A stretch of 64,000 nt of DNA from UBA7803 sp040219935 (GTDB taxonomy: Bacteria > Pseudomonadota > Gammaproteobacteria > Pseudomonadales > Azotimanducaceae). The stretch covers positions 124,001-188,000 of the forward strand of contig JAVJUA010000048.1 in NCBI GenBank assembly GCA_040219935.1, in the 5' to 3' direction. Below, piece by piece: positions 6,899-17,453 of this stretch (position 1 is the first letter of the stretch; every line of letters starts with the position of its first letter). Below the pieces are notes generated by a model that was given only the letters and a program-made list of their open reading frames with translations, ran no database searches and was not told the DNA's origin. The position numbers and the translations under genes are program-made.

Positions 6899-8257
6899 TT
6901 GAGCAAGAAGCTGTTCATCAAGACCCACGGCTGCCAGATGAACGAGTACGACTCGAGCCGGGTGGCCGACCTGCTGGGCGCCCGCCACGGCTACGAGCTG
7001 GTGAGCGCGCCGGAAGAGGCCGACATGATCCTGCTGAACACCTGCTCCATCCGCGAGAAGGCGCAGGAGAAGGTGTTTCACCAGCTCGGCCGGTGGCGTG
7101 AGCTCAAGCAGCGCAATCCCGACCTCATCATCGGCGTCGGCGGCTGCGTAGCCAGCCAGGAAGGGGCGGGCATTCAGGCGCGCGCGCCCTACGTCGATCT
7201 GGTGTTCGGGCCGCAGACGCTGCACCGGGTTCCGGACATGGTCGACGCCATGGCGGCGGGCCAGGCTGCTGGCGCCGCGGCCCGGGTGCCGCTGGTGGAC
7301 GTGACCTTTCCCGAGATCGAGAAGTTCGACCGCCTGCCGGCGCCCCGTGCCGATGGGCCTTCGGCCTTCGTCTCGGTGATGGAGGGCTGCAGCAAGTACT
7401 GCACGTTCTGCGTGGTGCCCTACACCCGAGGCGAGGAGGTAAGCCGCCCGGTGGCCGACGTGATGCGCGAGGTGGTGCAGCTCGCCGGCCAGGGGGTGCG
7501 TGAGATCAACCTGCTCGGCCAGAACGTCAATGCCTACCGCGGCGCCATCGACGGCGACGTGGCCGACCTGGCCGAGCTGATTCACTACGTGGCCGAGGTG
7601 GACGGCATCGACCGCATCCGCTTCACCACCTCGCACCCCATGGAGTTCAGCGACAGCCTGGTGGCGGCCTATGCCGAGGTGCCGGCGCTGGTGAGCCACC
7701 TGCACCTGCCGGTGCAGTCGGGTTCCGACCGCATCCTCGCAGCGATGAAGCGTGGTCACACGGCGCAGCAGTATCTCGACCGCATCCGCGCCATTCGTCA
7801 GGCCCGGCCCGGCATCTGCCTGTCATCGGACTTCATCGTCGGCTTTCCCGGCGAAACCGACGACGACTTCGAGGCCACCATGGCGCTGATCGACGAGGTG
7901 GGCTTCGACACCTCGTTCAGCTTCATCTACAGCCCCCGCCCCGGCACGCCGGCAGCCGCGCTGCCGGACCCGACGCCGGCGGCGCTCAAGCAGCAGCGGC
8001 TGGAGCGGCTGCAGGGGCGGCTGCGAGACCAGGCGGACGCCATTGCGCGCGCCATGGTGGGTACGGTGCAGCGGGTTCTGGTGAGCGGTCGCTCGCGCAA
8101 GGGCGCCGGCGCAGAGGGGCTGGCGCTCGCTGGACGCACCGAGAACAATCGGGTCGTGAACTTTCTGGCGGACGATGAGGGCCTGATCGGCCGGTTCGTC
8201 GAGGTGCGCATCGACCAGGCCATGACCAACTCGCTGCGGGGCAGTCTGGCGGCCTGA
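6899..8257 (+). CDS. miaB: tRNA-2-methylthio-N6-dimethylallyladenosine(37) synthase MiaB
   Basis: A radical-SAM methylthiotransferase that modifies i6A37 to ms2i6A37 in tRNAs reading UNN codons. The N-terminal UPF0004 domain carries three cluster cysteines: C12 (THGCQMN), C49 (LNTCSIR) and C83 (GGCVASQ). The radical-SAM CxxxCxxC motif is C164/C168/C171 (CSKYCTFC), and a TRAM RNA-binding domain closes the protein. The TTG at 6899 is taken as the start because AAGGGA lies about 10 bases upstream and the family begins MxKKLxIKTxGCQMN there. An in-frame ATG at 6878 is the alternative. It stands alone on the plus strand, divergent from DUF1820. Confidence 0.96.
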   Translation: MSKKLFIKTHGCQMNEYDSSRVADLLGARHGYELVSAPEEADMILLNTCSIREKAQEKVFHQLGRWRELKQRNPDLIIGVGGCVASQEGAGIQARAPYVDLVFGPQTLHRVPDMVDAMAAGQAAGAAARVPLVDVTFPEIEKFDRLPAPRADGPSAFVSVMEGCSKYCTFCVVPYTRGEEVSRPVADVMREVVQLAGQGVREINLLGQNVNAYRGAIDGDVADLAELIHYVAEVDGIDRIRFTTSHPMEFSDSLVAAYAEVPALVSHLHLPVQSGSDRILAAMKRGHTAQQYLDRIRAIRQARPGICLSSDFIVGFPGETDDDFEATMALIDEVGFDTSFSFIYSPRPGTPAAALPDPTPAALKQQRLERLQGRLRDQADAIARAMVGTVQRVLVSGRSRKGAGAEGLALAGRTENNRVVNFLADDEGLIGRFVEVRIDQAMTNSLRGSLAA

Positions 8258-8288
8258 AAGTCCGCGGCGAATCCGGGGGAATCTTCAT

Positions 8289-8316
8289 TTGACACCCGCG
8301 GGGCGGGTTATATGCT
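8289..8316 (+). promoter_or_regulatory. Sigma-70-type promoter for the phoH-ybeY-corC-lnt operon
   Basis: A perfect TTGACA (8289-8294) is followed after 16 bases by TATGCT (8311-8316). It lies 30 bases upstream of the phoH TTG start and 31 bases beyond the miaB stop. Confidence 0.6.
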
Positions 8317-8345
8317 AGCCCCATCGCATCTGCACAGGGCCCCCA

Positions 8346-9378
<1,033 letters not shown>

Positions 9379-9389
<11 letters not shown>

Positions 9390-9825
9390 GGTGCAGATCG
9401 CGGCGGCGTCGGTGACGCCGCCGCCGGCCGCCATCGAAGGCTGGGCGCTGGGCGCGCTGGAGGGTGCCGACGGCGGTTCGGGCGACATCTGCGTGCGGGT
9501 GGTCGACGACGACGAAGGCCGGCGGCTCAACCGTGACTTCCGCCAGCGCGACGTGCCGACCAACGTGCTCAGCTTTCCGGCCGACGTCGACGTGCCGGAG
9601 CTGGACATCCTCGGCGACATCGTGATCTGCGCCGGGGTGGTGGCGCGGGAGGCAGCCGAGCAGGGGAAGCCCTACGAGCACCATTTCGCCCACATGGTGG
9701 TGCATGGCGTTCTGCACCTTCTGGGTTACGATCACGAGTCCGCGGCCGAGGCCGCGGCGATGGAAACACTAGAAGCGGAGATTCTCGGCCGGTTCGGCAT
9801 CGAGGATCCTTACGGGGAAGGATGA
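9379..9825 (+). CDS. ybeY: Endoribonuclease YbeY (rRNA maturation factor)
   Basis: A 148-residue single-domain metalloprotein involved in 16S rRNA 3' end maturation and ribosome quality control. The zinc motif is H109-x3-H113-x5-H119 in HGVLHLLGYDH, preceded by the conserved TNVLSFP (61-67) and LGDIVIC (78-84). The ATG at 9379 overlaps the end of the phoH-like gene, and its own TGA overlaps the corC ATG by four bases (ATGA). Function is secure from the family and the neighbourhood. Confidence 0.96.
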
Positions 9826-10658
9826 GCGAGAACAACCACGCAGCGTCCAAGAAGACGCTGCTCGAATGGGTTTCGGCGCTGTTCAGCGACGAGCCTTCCG
9901 ATCGTTCTGAGCTGATGGCCATCCTGCGCGACGCCGCGGATCGTCAGATCATGGATGCGGAGGCGCTGAACATCATCTTCGGCGCGCTGCAGGTCTCCGA
10001 CATGCAGGCGCGGGACATCATGATCCCGCGCACGCAGCTCGTGTATCTCAAGGCCAACGACCCGCCGGAGGTGCTGCTGCCCACCATCATCGACTCGCAG
10101 CACTCGCGCTATCCGGTCATCGGCGACGACCTCGACGACATCAAGGGCATCCTGCACGCCAAGGATCTGCTGCCGCTGGCGCTCTCCAAAAACCTCGACA
10201 ACTTCGACATCAAGGACTGCATCCGGCCCGCCTCGGTGATTCCCGAGAGCAAGCGCCTGAACGTGCTGCTGCAGGACTTCCGCAACACCCGCAACCACAT
10301 GGCGGTGGTGGTTGACGAGTACGGCCACGTCTCCGGCGCCGTCACCATCGAGGACGTGCTCGAGCAGATCGTCGGTGAGATCGAGGACGAGCACGACGTC
10401 AACGACGACAGCTTCATCAAGCGTCTCGACGACAAGACCTTCAACGTCAAGGCCACCACGGCGGTGGAGGATTTCAACGCCTACTTCGACACCGACCTCG
10501 ACGAGGAGGAGTTCGACACCGTCGGCGGGCTGGTGCTGAAGGCATTCGGTCACCTGCCGGCGCGCGGCGAGATGGTGGAGATCGACACCCTGCGCTTCAA
10601 GGTGCTGAACGCCGACTCGCGCCGCCTGCGGCTGCTGCAGGTCAAGCGCGCTTCATGA
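9822..10658 (+). CDS. corC: CBS-domain protein CorC (magnesium/cobalt homeostasis)
   Basis: A 278-residue cytosolic protein of the HlyC/CorC family. Two CBS domains (about 68-190) begin just after ARDIMIPRTQLVYL, and a C-terminal CorC_HlyC domain (about 200-278) follows. E. coli CorC acts in magnesium and cobalt efflux and lies beside ybeY and lnt as it does here. It lacks the DUF21 transmembrane domain of the larger CorB-type exporters. Both ends use ATGA four-base overlaps (with ybeY and lnt), indicating tight translational coupling. Confidence 0.93.
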   Translation: MSENNHAASKKTLLEWVSALFSDEPSDRSELMAILRDAADRQIMDAEALNIIFGALQVSDMQARDIMIPRTQLVYLKANDPPEVLLPTIIDSQHSRYPVIGDDLDDIKGILHAKDLLPLALSKNLDNFDIKDCIRPASVIPESKRLNVLLQDFRNTRNHMAVVVDEYGHVSGAVTIEDVLEQIVGEIEDEHDVNDDSFIKRLDDKTFNVKATTAVEDFNAYFDTDLDEEEFDTVGGLVLKAFGHLPARGEMVEIDTLRFKVLNADSRRLRLLQVKRAS

Positions 10659-12226
10659 CCGCGCGCCGGGCGCCGACGGCAGGCGCGCGGCTGCCGCCGG
10701 TGGCGGCCGTTCTGCTGCCCCTGACCGCTGGCGCGCTGCTGCCGCTGTCGCTCGCACCCTTCGACCTGTGGCCGCTGGGCGTGCTGTCGCTGGCCGGCTG
10801 GTTTCTGTGCCTGCACCGGTTCGGCGGCGGCGCCTGGAGCGGCTGGTGGTTCGGCGTCGGCAAGTACGGCGTCGGCGCCTCCTGGGTGTACGTCAGCATC
10901 CACGTCTACGGCAACGCGCCGCCGCTGCTGGCCGGGCTGCTGGTGGTGATCTTCGTGGCCGGTCTGGCCCTGTTTCCTCTGCTGAACGGCTGGCTGTTCC
11001 GGCGCCTGGCCTCCGGCGCCCCTTGGGCGGACGCGGCGCTGTTCGTCGCCCTGTACGGCCTGTTCGAATGGCTGCTGACCTGGGCGCTCACCGGCTTTCC
11101 CTGGCTGTTCGCCGGCTACGCGCACCTGGCGACGCCGCTGGCCGGTCTGGCGCCCGTGGGCGGCGTGCTGCTGCTCGGCACGGCGGTAGCGATCGCGGCC
11201 GTGATGCTGGTGCTGGGCATCGGCGCGGCCCTGGCGGGCCGCTGGCGCCGGGTGGCCGTCGCGGCCGCCATCGCGCTGCTGCCCTGGGTCGCCGGCGCGG
11301 TGCTGATGCCGGTGGGCTGGGTGGAGCCCGGCGCGCGGCAGACGGTGGCGCTGGTGCAGGGTGACGTGCCGCAGAGCGTGAAGTGGGAGCCGGAGCGCCG
11401 CCAGGTCATCGCCGACACCTATCTGGCGCTCACCGAGCCCCACTGGGATGCCGACCTGATCATCTGGCCGGAAGCCGCGCTCACCTACCTGGCCCACGAG
11501 GCGCAGCCGATTCTGGCGCGCCTCGACGCCCGCGGTCGTGCGTCCGGCACCGCGCTGCTGCTGGGGCTGCCGGCGGTGGAGCGGCTGCCCGGCGACGACT
11601 TCGTGTTCCGCAACACCGCCGTGGTGGTGGGTGAGGGCGATGGCCGCTACGTCAAGCGGCGGCTGGTGCCGTTCGGTGAGTACGTGCCGCTGGAATCGCT
11701 GATCCGGGGCGCCATCGAGTTCTTCGACCTGCCCATGTCCCGGGCCGGCCCCGGGCCGTGGCGGCAGCCGCTGCTGCGTGCCGGGGGGCAGGCGCTGCAG
11801 ATGTCCATCTGCTACGAGGTGGTGTATCCGGACCTGGTGCGCGCCGACGCAGCCGCCGCCGACGTGCTGGTGACCATTTCCAACGACACCTGGTTCGGGG
11901 CCAGCATCGGCCCGCTGCAGCATCTGCAGATGGCGCAGATGCGGGCCCTGGAGAACGGCCGCTGGATGCTGCGCGGCACCAACAACGGCGTCACCGCCGT
12001 GATCGACCACCGTGGCCGGGTGCGCGAGCGGCTGCCGCAGTTCCAGGCCGGCGTGCTGCGCGGCGAGTACGTGGCAATGACCGGCACCACGCCTTACACG
12101 CGCCTCGGGCACGGGCCCTGGCTGCTGCTGCTCGGCGCGGTGCTGGCCTGGTGCGCGGGCCTTCGCTGGCTGGGCCGGGCAGCGGCGGCAGGAGCGGACG
12201 AACGCCAGGGACCCGCCGGCCGATGA
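10655..12226 (+). CDS. lnt: Apolipoprotein N-acyltransferase Lnt
   Basis: A 523-residue inner-membrane enzyme adding the third acyl chain to the N-terminal Cys of lipoproteins. About six hydrophobic segments fill residues 12-225, followed by a periplasmic nitrilase-like domain. The catalytic triad is E273 (IWPEAAL), K334 (RYVKRRLVPFGEYVP) and C386 (SICYEVVYPD), each close to the E. coli numbering E267/K335/C387. A last membrane helix lies at about 485-510. It starts by a 4-base overlap with corC and overlaps the next gene in the same way. Confidence 0.96.
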   Translation: MTARRAPTAGARLPPVAAVLLPLTAGALLPLSLAPFDLWPLGVLSLAGWFLCLHRFGGGAWSGWWFGVGKYGVGASWVYVSIHVYGNAPPLLAGLLVVIFVAGLALFPLLNGWLFRRLASGAPWADAALFVALYGLFEWLLTWALTGFPWLFAGYAHLATPLAGLAPVGGVLLLGTAVAIAAVMLVLGIGAALAGRWRRVAVAAAIALLPWVAGAVLMPVGWVEPGARQTVALVQGDVPQSVKWEPERRQVIADTYLALTEPHWDADLIIWPEAALTYLAHEAQPILARLDARGRASGTALLLGLPAVERLPGDDFVFRNTAVVVGEGDGRYVKRRLVPFGEYVPLESLIRGAIEFFDLPMSRAGPGPWRQPLLRAGGQALQMSICYEVVYPDLVRADAAAADVLVTISNDTWFGASIGPLQHLQMAQMRALENGRWMLRGTNNGVTAVIDHRGRVRERLPQFQAGVLRGEYVAMTGTTPYTRLGHGPWLLLLGAVLAWCAGLRWLGRAAAAGADERQGPAGR

Positions 12227-13431
12227 TCGAATCCGATCGCGGCTATCGGTGGCTGGTGGTGGCCTACACCCTGCTCATGCAGGCGGTCACCGTGGGCGTG
12301 CTGATCTACTGCTTCGCGCTGTTCGCGCTGCCCTGGCTCGCGGAGTTCGAGGCGCCGCGGCGCGACGTCATGGTGGCCATCTCGCTGCTGCAGGTGGGTA
12401 TGGGCGTGGTCAGCCCCTTTGCCGGGCGCGCCATGGACGCGCTGCCCATGCGCGTGCTGGTCACGGCCGGCGCCTTGAGCATGGCGGTGGGCCTGTGGCT
12501 GGCTTCCCATGCTCAGGCGCTGTGGCAGATCCTGCTGATCTACGCGCTGCTGTTCCCGCCGGCGCTGGCGCTCACCGGCACGCTGGCGTCCCAGACCCTG
12601 GTGGCCCGCTGGTTCCGCGACCGGCGTGGGCTCGCCATCGGCATCTCGGCCACCGGCACCAACCTGGGGGGCATGGTGTTTCCGTTCCTGGTGGCCGGCT
12701 GGCTGGTGGCCAGCGGCTGGCGCGACACCCTGGTGTGGCTGGCCGTGCTGGGCCTGCTGCTGGTGGTGCCGCTCGGCTGGCTGGTGCTGGCGCGGGAGCC
12801 ACGGGCGGCAGCGGCCGGCGCCGCGCCGGCCGCGGGCCAGGTCGCGCCGCGCGCCTGGCGTACACGTGAGATCCTGACCACGCGGCTGTTCTGGATTCCG
12901 GTGGCGGGCATGCTGCCGCTGCAGACCGCGTTCGGCGCCGTGCAGTTCAACCTCGGTGCCTACGCCGCCGATGCCGGCTACACCTCGGATCAGGCGGCCA
13001 ACCTGATCGCCCTGTGCTCACTGTGCATGATCGGCGGCAAGTTCCTGTTCGGCGGTCTGGGCGACCGGCTGGACCACCGCTGGCTGTACTGGCTGGCCGC
13101 CGCCAGCATGAGCCTCGGCCTGCTCCTGCTGCGTGGCGCTCCGGCGCTGCCGCTGCTGACCCTGGCGGTGGCCTGCGTCGGCCTGGCCGGTGGCGGCATC
13201 CTGCCCATGCTGGGCCTGGTCTTCGGCGCCCGGTTCGGCGTCGAGGCGTTCGGCCGGGTGATGGGGCTGGTGATGCTGACCATCACCTTCGGCGCCGTCG
13301 GCCCGGTGGCGGCGGGCTGGGTCTACGACGTGACCGGCAGCTACGACGTCGCCTTCCTGATGTTCGTGGGCCTGTTCCTGCCCGGCGTGGTGCTGATGCG
13401 GCGCCTGCCGCCTCCCGGGCGCGGCGCCTGA
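12223..13431 (+). CDS. Major facilitator superfamily transporter
   Basis: A 402-residue protein with about twelve hydrophobic helices split by a central Ala/Pro/Arg-rich cytoplasmic loop (about 190-215). The MFS loop motif appears as WFRDRRGLAIGIS (about 128-140) and again as GGLGDRLDHRW. It looks most like the oxalate/formate-antiporter-type or monocarboxylate group. The substrate cannot be read. ATG overlaps the lnt stop (ATGA), so it is part of the operon although it is not a usual member of this conserved gene order. leuS follows 51 bases later. Confidence 0.87.
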   Translation: MIESDRGYRWLVVAYTLLMQAVTVGVLIYCFALFALPWLAEFEAPRRDVMVAISLLQVGMGVVSPFAGRAMDALPMRVLVTAGALSMAVGLWLASHAQALWQILLIYALLFPPALALTGTLASQTLVARWFRDRRGLAIGISATGTNLGGMVFPFLVAGWLVASGWRDTLVWLAVLGLLLVVPLGWLVLAREPRAAAAGAAPAAGQVAPRAWRTREILTTRLFWIPVAGMLPLQTAFGAVQFNLGAYAADAGYTSDQAANLIALCSLCMIGGKFLFGGLGDRLDHRWLYWLAAASMSLGLLLLRGAPALPLLTLAVACVGLAGGGILPMLGLVFGARFGVEAFGRVMGLVMLTITFGAVGPVAAGWVYDVTGSYDVAFLMFVGLFLPGVVLMRRLPPPGRGA

Positions 13432-13482
13432 CGCAATTCTGGTATCCTTGCGCGCTCTCCGAACCTGACGATCTCGAGGGCT

Positions 13483-15936
13483 ATGAGCGCGACCTACGAT
13501 CCGCACGTCGTGGAACGGGCGGTGCAGAACGCCTGGGATTCCGCCCGCTGCTTCGAAGCGGGTGAGTCCGGCACGGGCGAGAAGTACTACTGCCTGGCCA
13601 TGTTCCCGTACCCCAGCGGGCAGCTGCACATGGGCCACGTGCGCTGCTACACGCTCGGCGACGTGATCAACCGCTACCACCGGCTGAAGGGCTACAACGT
13701 CATGCAGCCCATGGGCTGGGACGCCTTCGGCCTGCCCGCCGAGAACGCGGCCATCAGGAACGGCATTCCGCCGGCGGTCTGGACCCGCGACAACATCAAC
13801 TACATGCGCGGGCAGATGCAGCGGCTGGGCTTCGGCTTCGACTGGAGCCGCGAGTTCGCCACCTGCGAGCCCGAGTACTACCACTGGGAGCAGTGGTTCT
13901 TCATCAAGCTCTATGAAAAGGGCATGGTCTACCGCAAGAGTTCGGTGGTGAACTGGGACCCGGTGGACCAGACCGTGCTCGCCAACGAGCAGGTGGTGGA
14001 CGGCCGCGGCTGGCGCTCGGGCGCGCCGGTGGAGCGGCGCGAGATGCCGCAGTGGTTCCTGAAGATCACCGACTACGCCGAGGAGCTGCTGGCCGAGCTC
14101 GACCGGCTCGACGGCTGGCCCGAGTCGGTGAAGAGCATGCAGCGCAACTGGATCGGCCGCTCCGAGGGGGTCAACATCGACTTCCCGGTGAGCGGCACGG
14201 ACCAGCGCCTCACCGTCTACACCACCCGCCCCGACACGCTCATGGGCGCCACCTACGTCGCCGTGGCCGCCGAGCACCCGCTGGCACGCCGGGCCGCCGA
14301 GCGCAGCCCCGAGGTAGCCGCCTTCGTCGAGAAGTGCAGGAACCTGAAGACGGCAGAGGCCGACGTCGCCACCCTGGAGAAGCAGGGCGTGCCCACCGGG
14401 CTCACCGTCGATCATCCGCTCACCGGCGAGCGGCTGCCGGTGTGGGTGGCCAACTTCGTGCTCATGGAGTACGGCTCCGGGGCGGTGATGTCGGTACCCG
14501 GCCACGACCAGCGCGACTGGGAGTTCGCGCGCAAGTACCGCATCGCCATCAGGCAGGTGATCGCGCCTGCCGGTGACGAGCCCTGCGATCTGGACCAGGC
14601 CGCGTTCACCACCTACGGCCGGCTGATGAATTCCGGCGCTTTCGACGGCCTCACCTCGGCCGAGGCCTTCGCCGCCATCGCCGATGCGCTGGCGGCGAAG
14701 GGGCTCGGCGAGCGCGCGACCCACTACCGGCTGCGCGACTGGGGCGTGTCGCGGCAGCGCTACTGGGGCTGCCCGATTCCCATGATTCACTGCCCGTCCT
14801 GCGGCGTGGTGCCGGTGCCGGAGCGGGACCTGCCGGTGGTGCTGCCCACCGACGTCAAGTTCGAGGGCGTGCGCTCGCCGCTCACCACCATGGAGAGCTT
14901 CTACCGCGTCGACTGCCCGAAGTGCGGCGGCGAGGCGCGGCGCGAGACCGACACCTTCGATACCTTCATGGAGTCGTCGTGGTACTACGCACGGTTCGCG
15001 TGCCCGGATGCCAACACGCCCATGCTCGACGACCGGGCCGACTACTGGACCCCGGTGGACCACTACGTCGGCGGCATCGAGCACGCCATCCTGCACCTGC
15101 TGTACGCCCGCTTCTTCCACAAGCTGATGCGCGATCACGGCCTGGTGCACAGCGACGAGCCTTTCACCCGGCTGCTCATGCTGGGCATGGTGCTGAAGGA
15201 CGGGCGCAAGATGTCGAAATCGTCGGGCGACGCGGGCAACCCCCAGGCGCTGCTCGACAAGTACGGCGCCGACGCGGTGCGCACGGCCATGATGTTCGCG
15301 GCGCCGCCGGATCAATCCTTCGAGTGGAGCGAGGCCGGCGTCGAGGGTCAGGCGCGGTTCTGCAAGCGGCTGTGGAACCAGGTGCACGAGCACCTGGCCC
15401 AGGGCGACGTGCCCGCGCTGGACCCGACGGCGCTGAGTGACGCCGGTCGCGAGCTGCGGCGCAAGAGTCAGGAGACCCTGCTGCGCGCCGACGACGACTA
15501 CGGCCGGCGTCTGACCTTCAACACCGTGGTCTCCGCCGTGCACGAGCTGGTGAACGCGGTGAGCCGCATGGAGCCCGGCAACGACGCCGACCGCGCCGCC
15601 GTGCGCGAGGCCCTGACGATCGCCGTGCTGGTGCTGTCGCCCATCGCCCCCCACGTCTGCCAGAACCTGTGGCACGCGCTCGGTCAGGAGGGCCTGCTGG
15701 TGCAGGCCCGCTGGCCCGAGGTCGACCATGCCGCCCTGGTTCAGGAAGCGCTGGAGCTGGTGGTGCAGGTGAACGGCAAGGTGCGCGGCAAGGTCTCTGT
15801 GCCCGCCGACGCCGACGAGGCCGCGATGCGCGAGGCCGCGCTGGCCAACGAGAACGTGGTGCGCTTCGTCGACGGCAAGACCGTGCGCAAGGTGATCTCA
15901 GTGCCCGGCAAGCTCGTCAACATCGTGGTGGGGTGA
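13483..15936 (+). CDS. leuS: Leucyl-tRNA synthetase
   Basis: An 817-residue class Ia aminoacyl-tRNA synthetase of the bacterial type. The HIGH-type motif is HMGH (49-52, within PYPSGQLHMGH) and KMSKS lies at about 575-580 (GRKMSKSSGD). The editing domain with TTRPDTLMGATY and the C-terminal anticodon-binding and tRNA-contacting regions are present. It is about 40 residues shorter than E. coli LeuS, with no obvious broken motif. The start ATG follows GAGGGCT by a few bases. lptE follows 4 bases after its stop, and holA after that, the normal gammaproteobacterial order. Confidence 0.97.
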   Translation: MSATYDPHVVERAVQNAWDSARCFEAGESGTGEKYYCLAMFPYPSGQLHMGHVRCYTLGDVINRYHRLKGYNVMQPMGWDAFGLPAENAAIRNGIPPAVWTRDNINYMRGQMQRLGFGFDWSREFATCEPEYYHWEQWFFIKLYEKGMVYRKSSVVNWDPVDQTVLANEQVVDGRGWRSGAPVERREMPQWFLKITDYAEELLAELDRLDGWPESVKSMQRNWIGRSEGVNIDFPVSGTDQRLTVYTTRPDTLMGATYVAVAAEHPLARRAAERSPEVAAFVEKCRNLKTAEADVATLEKQGVPTGLTVDHPLTGERLPVWVANFVLMEYGSGAVMSVPGHDQRDWEFARKYRIAIRQVIAPAGDEPCDLDQAAFTTYGRLMNSGAFDGLTSAEAFAAIADALAAKGLGERATHYRLRDWGVSRQRYWGCPIPMIHCPSCGVVPVPERDLPVVLPTDVKFEGVRSPLTTMESFYRVDCPKCGGEARRETDTFDTFMESSWYYARFACPDANTPMLDDRADYWTPVDHYVGGIEHAILHLLYARFFHKLMRDHGLVHSDEPFTRLLMLGMVLKDGRKMSKSSGDAGNPQALLDKYGADAVRTAMMFAAPPDQSFEWSEAGVEGQARFCKRLWNQVHEHLAQGDVPALDPTALSDAGRELRRKSQETLLRADDDYGRRLTFNTVVSAVHELVNAVSRMEPGNDADRAAVREALTIAVLVLSPIAPHVCQNLWHALGQEGLLVQARWPEVDHAALVQEALELVVQVNGKVRGKVSVPADADEAAMREAALANENVVRFVDGKTVRKVISVPGKLVNIVVG

Positions 15937-15940
15937 GCAC

Positions 15941-16453
15941 ATGAGAACCGCGGCCGTTCGGGGAGTCGTGCTGCTGGTGCTGGCGGTGACGGCGTCCGGC
16001 TGCGGCTTCCAGCTACGCAGCTGGGATATCGCCAGCAGCATCGAATCGGCGTACCTGACCGCCAGCCCGCGCAACGCCTTCGAAGCGCCGCTGCGCCAGG
16101 CGCTGCGCCAGGCCGGCATCGCCGAAGCGGCGACGCCGGGCGAGGCCACCGTGGTGGTGACCCTGCTGGAAGATCGCCGCGAGCGGCGCAGCGTCAGCGT
16201 GTCGAGCCAGGCGCGGGCGGCCGAGTACGAGGTCTCGGTAGGCGTGCGCTTTCAGGTCGAAGACGCCCAGGGCCGGGATCTGATACCCGACCAGTGGCTG
16301 GAGCGGCAGCGGGTGTTCCGCATCGACCGCGACAACATCGTCGGCAGCAGCGAGGAGCAGGCGCTGCTCGAGCGCGAGATGGAGGCCGATCTGGTGCAGC
16401 AGATCCTGCGTTCGCTCAATGCCGCCGCCGCGGACCCGGCCGGTGCAGCTTAG
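15941..16453 (+). CDS. lptE: LPS-assembly lipoprotein LptE
   Basis: A 170-residue outer-membrane lipoprotein that plugs the LptD barrel and helps export lipopolysaccharide. The signal peptide ends in a lipobox TASGC with the lipidated Cys at 21, followed by GFQLR, the family signature. The rest is a short alpha/beta domain with no cysteine. Identity rests on the lipobox plus GCGFxLR and on its place between leuS and holA. Its 3' end overlaps the proposed holA start by 11 bases. Confidence 0.93.
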   Translation: MRTAAVRGVVLLVLAVTASGCGFQLRSWDIASSIESAYLTASPRNAFEAPLRQALRQAGIAEAATPGEATVVVTLLEDRRERRSVSVSSQARAAEYEVSVGVRFQVEDAQGRDLIPDQWLERQRVFRIDRDNIVGSSEEQALLEREMEADLVQQILRSLNAAAADPAGAA

Positions 16454-17453
16454 GGCCGCCGATCTCACCTCCCACCTCGCCGGCGCGCTGGCGCCCGCTT
16501 ACCTGGTGTCGGGCAATGACGGCCTGCTGGTGGAGGAGGCCTGCGAGCAGCTTCTGGACGCTGCGCGCGGCCAGGGCTTCAGCGAGCGCACCGTGCTGCA
16601 CGCCGATGGCGGATTCGACTGGAACGAGCTGCTGCACGCCGCCGACTCCCTGTCGCTGTTCGCCGAGCGGCGCATCATCGACCTGCGCGTGTCCGGCAGC
16701 CGCTTCGATCAGAAAGCCTCCGAAGCCCTGCGCCGCTTCGCCGAACGCCCCCCGTCGGACACCGTGCTGCTGATCCGCTGCGAGCAGTTGGCCGGCAAGG
16801 ACGTCAAGGCCGCCTGGTTCAAGGCCCTGGACCGGGTCGGCGTGGTGCTGCGGATCTGGCCCATCGGCTATCGGGAGCTGCCGCGCTGGCTGGCCGGCCG
16901 GCTGCGGCGGGCCGGGGTCGAGCTGCAGCCGGAAGCGCTGAAGCTGTTCGCCGAGCGCGTCGAGGGCAACCTGGCCGCGGCGGCGCAGGAGGTGGAAAAG
17001 CTCAAGGTGTCCGGGCTGGAGACGCCCATCAGCGCCGCGGCGTTGACCTCGGTGCTGGAAGATGCCTCCCACTTCGACACCTTCGAGCTGCTGGATGCGG
17101 TGTTCGCCGGCGATGCGGCCCGGGTGGTGCGCATGCTGACCAGCCTGCGGGAGGAGGGGGTGGCCATCTTCGCCATCCAGGGTGCGCTGGTCTCCCAGCT
17201 ACGGCAGATCAGCGACGGCAGGAGCCTGTACGGTGCGCGGCAGAAGCTGCTCCCCGGCTTTCTCCGACGCATCGGCTCGGCGGCGGCGGCCGACCGGGTG
17301 CTGGCGGAGTGCGCGCTGATCGACGCTCAGGGCAAGGGCCAGATTCCGGGTGATCCGTGGTGGTCGCTGGAAGACCTGCTGCTGCGCCTGTGCGGGGTGC
17401 GGCCGCTCGCCGGCACCACCGTGCTCGAGCAGCTACGCCGCGCCGACTCATGA
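16443..17453 (+). CDS. holA: DNA polymerase III delta subunit HolA
   Basis: A 336-residue clamp-loader wrench subunit. The N-terminal VQLRAADLTSHL and AYLVSGNDGLLVEEA, the central DASHFDTFELLDAVF and the C-terminal domain follow the HolA pattern. The GTG at 16443 is chosen because family members begin MxLRxxQL at this point; an ATG at 16419 in the same frame is an alternative that would overlap lptE more deeply. The last six bases of the gene overlap the convergent RND adaptor: the sequence TCATGA provides both stop codons. Confidence 0.93.
   Translation: MQLRAADLTSHLAGALAPAYLVSGNDGLLVEEACEQLLDAARGQGFSERTVLHADGGFDWNELLHAADSLSLFAERRIIDLRVSGSRFDQKASEALRRFAERPPSDTVLLIRCEQLAGKDVKAAWFKALDRVGVVLRIWPIGYRELPRWLAGRLRRAGVELQPEALKLFAERVEGNLAAAAQEVEKLKVSGLETPISAAALTSVLEDASHFDTFELLDAVFAGDAARVVRMLTSLREEGVAIFAIQGALVSQLRQISDGRSLYGARQKLLPGFLRRIGSAAAADRVLAECALIDAQGKGQIPGDPWWSLEDLLLRLCGVRPLAGTTVLEQLRRADS

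Noticed and set aside
13018..15729. Long minus-strand open frame opposite leuS.
   Set aside because: Codon-position artefact of GC-rich coding DNA; leuS is unmistakable on the plus strand.
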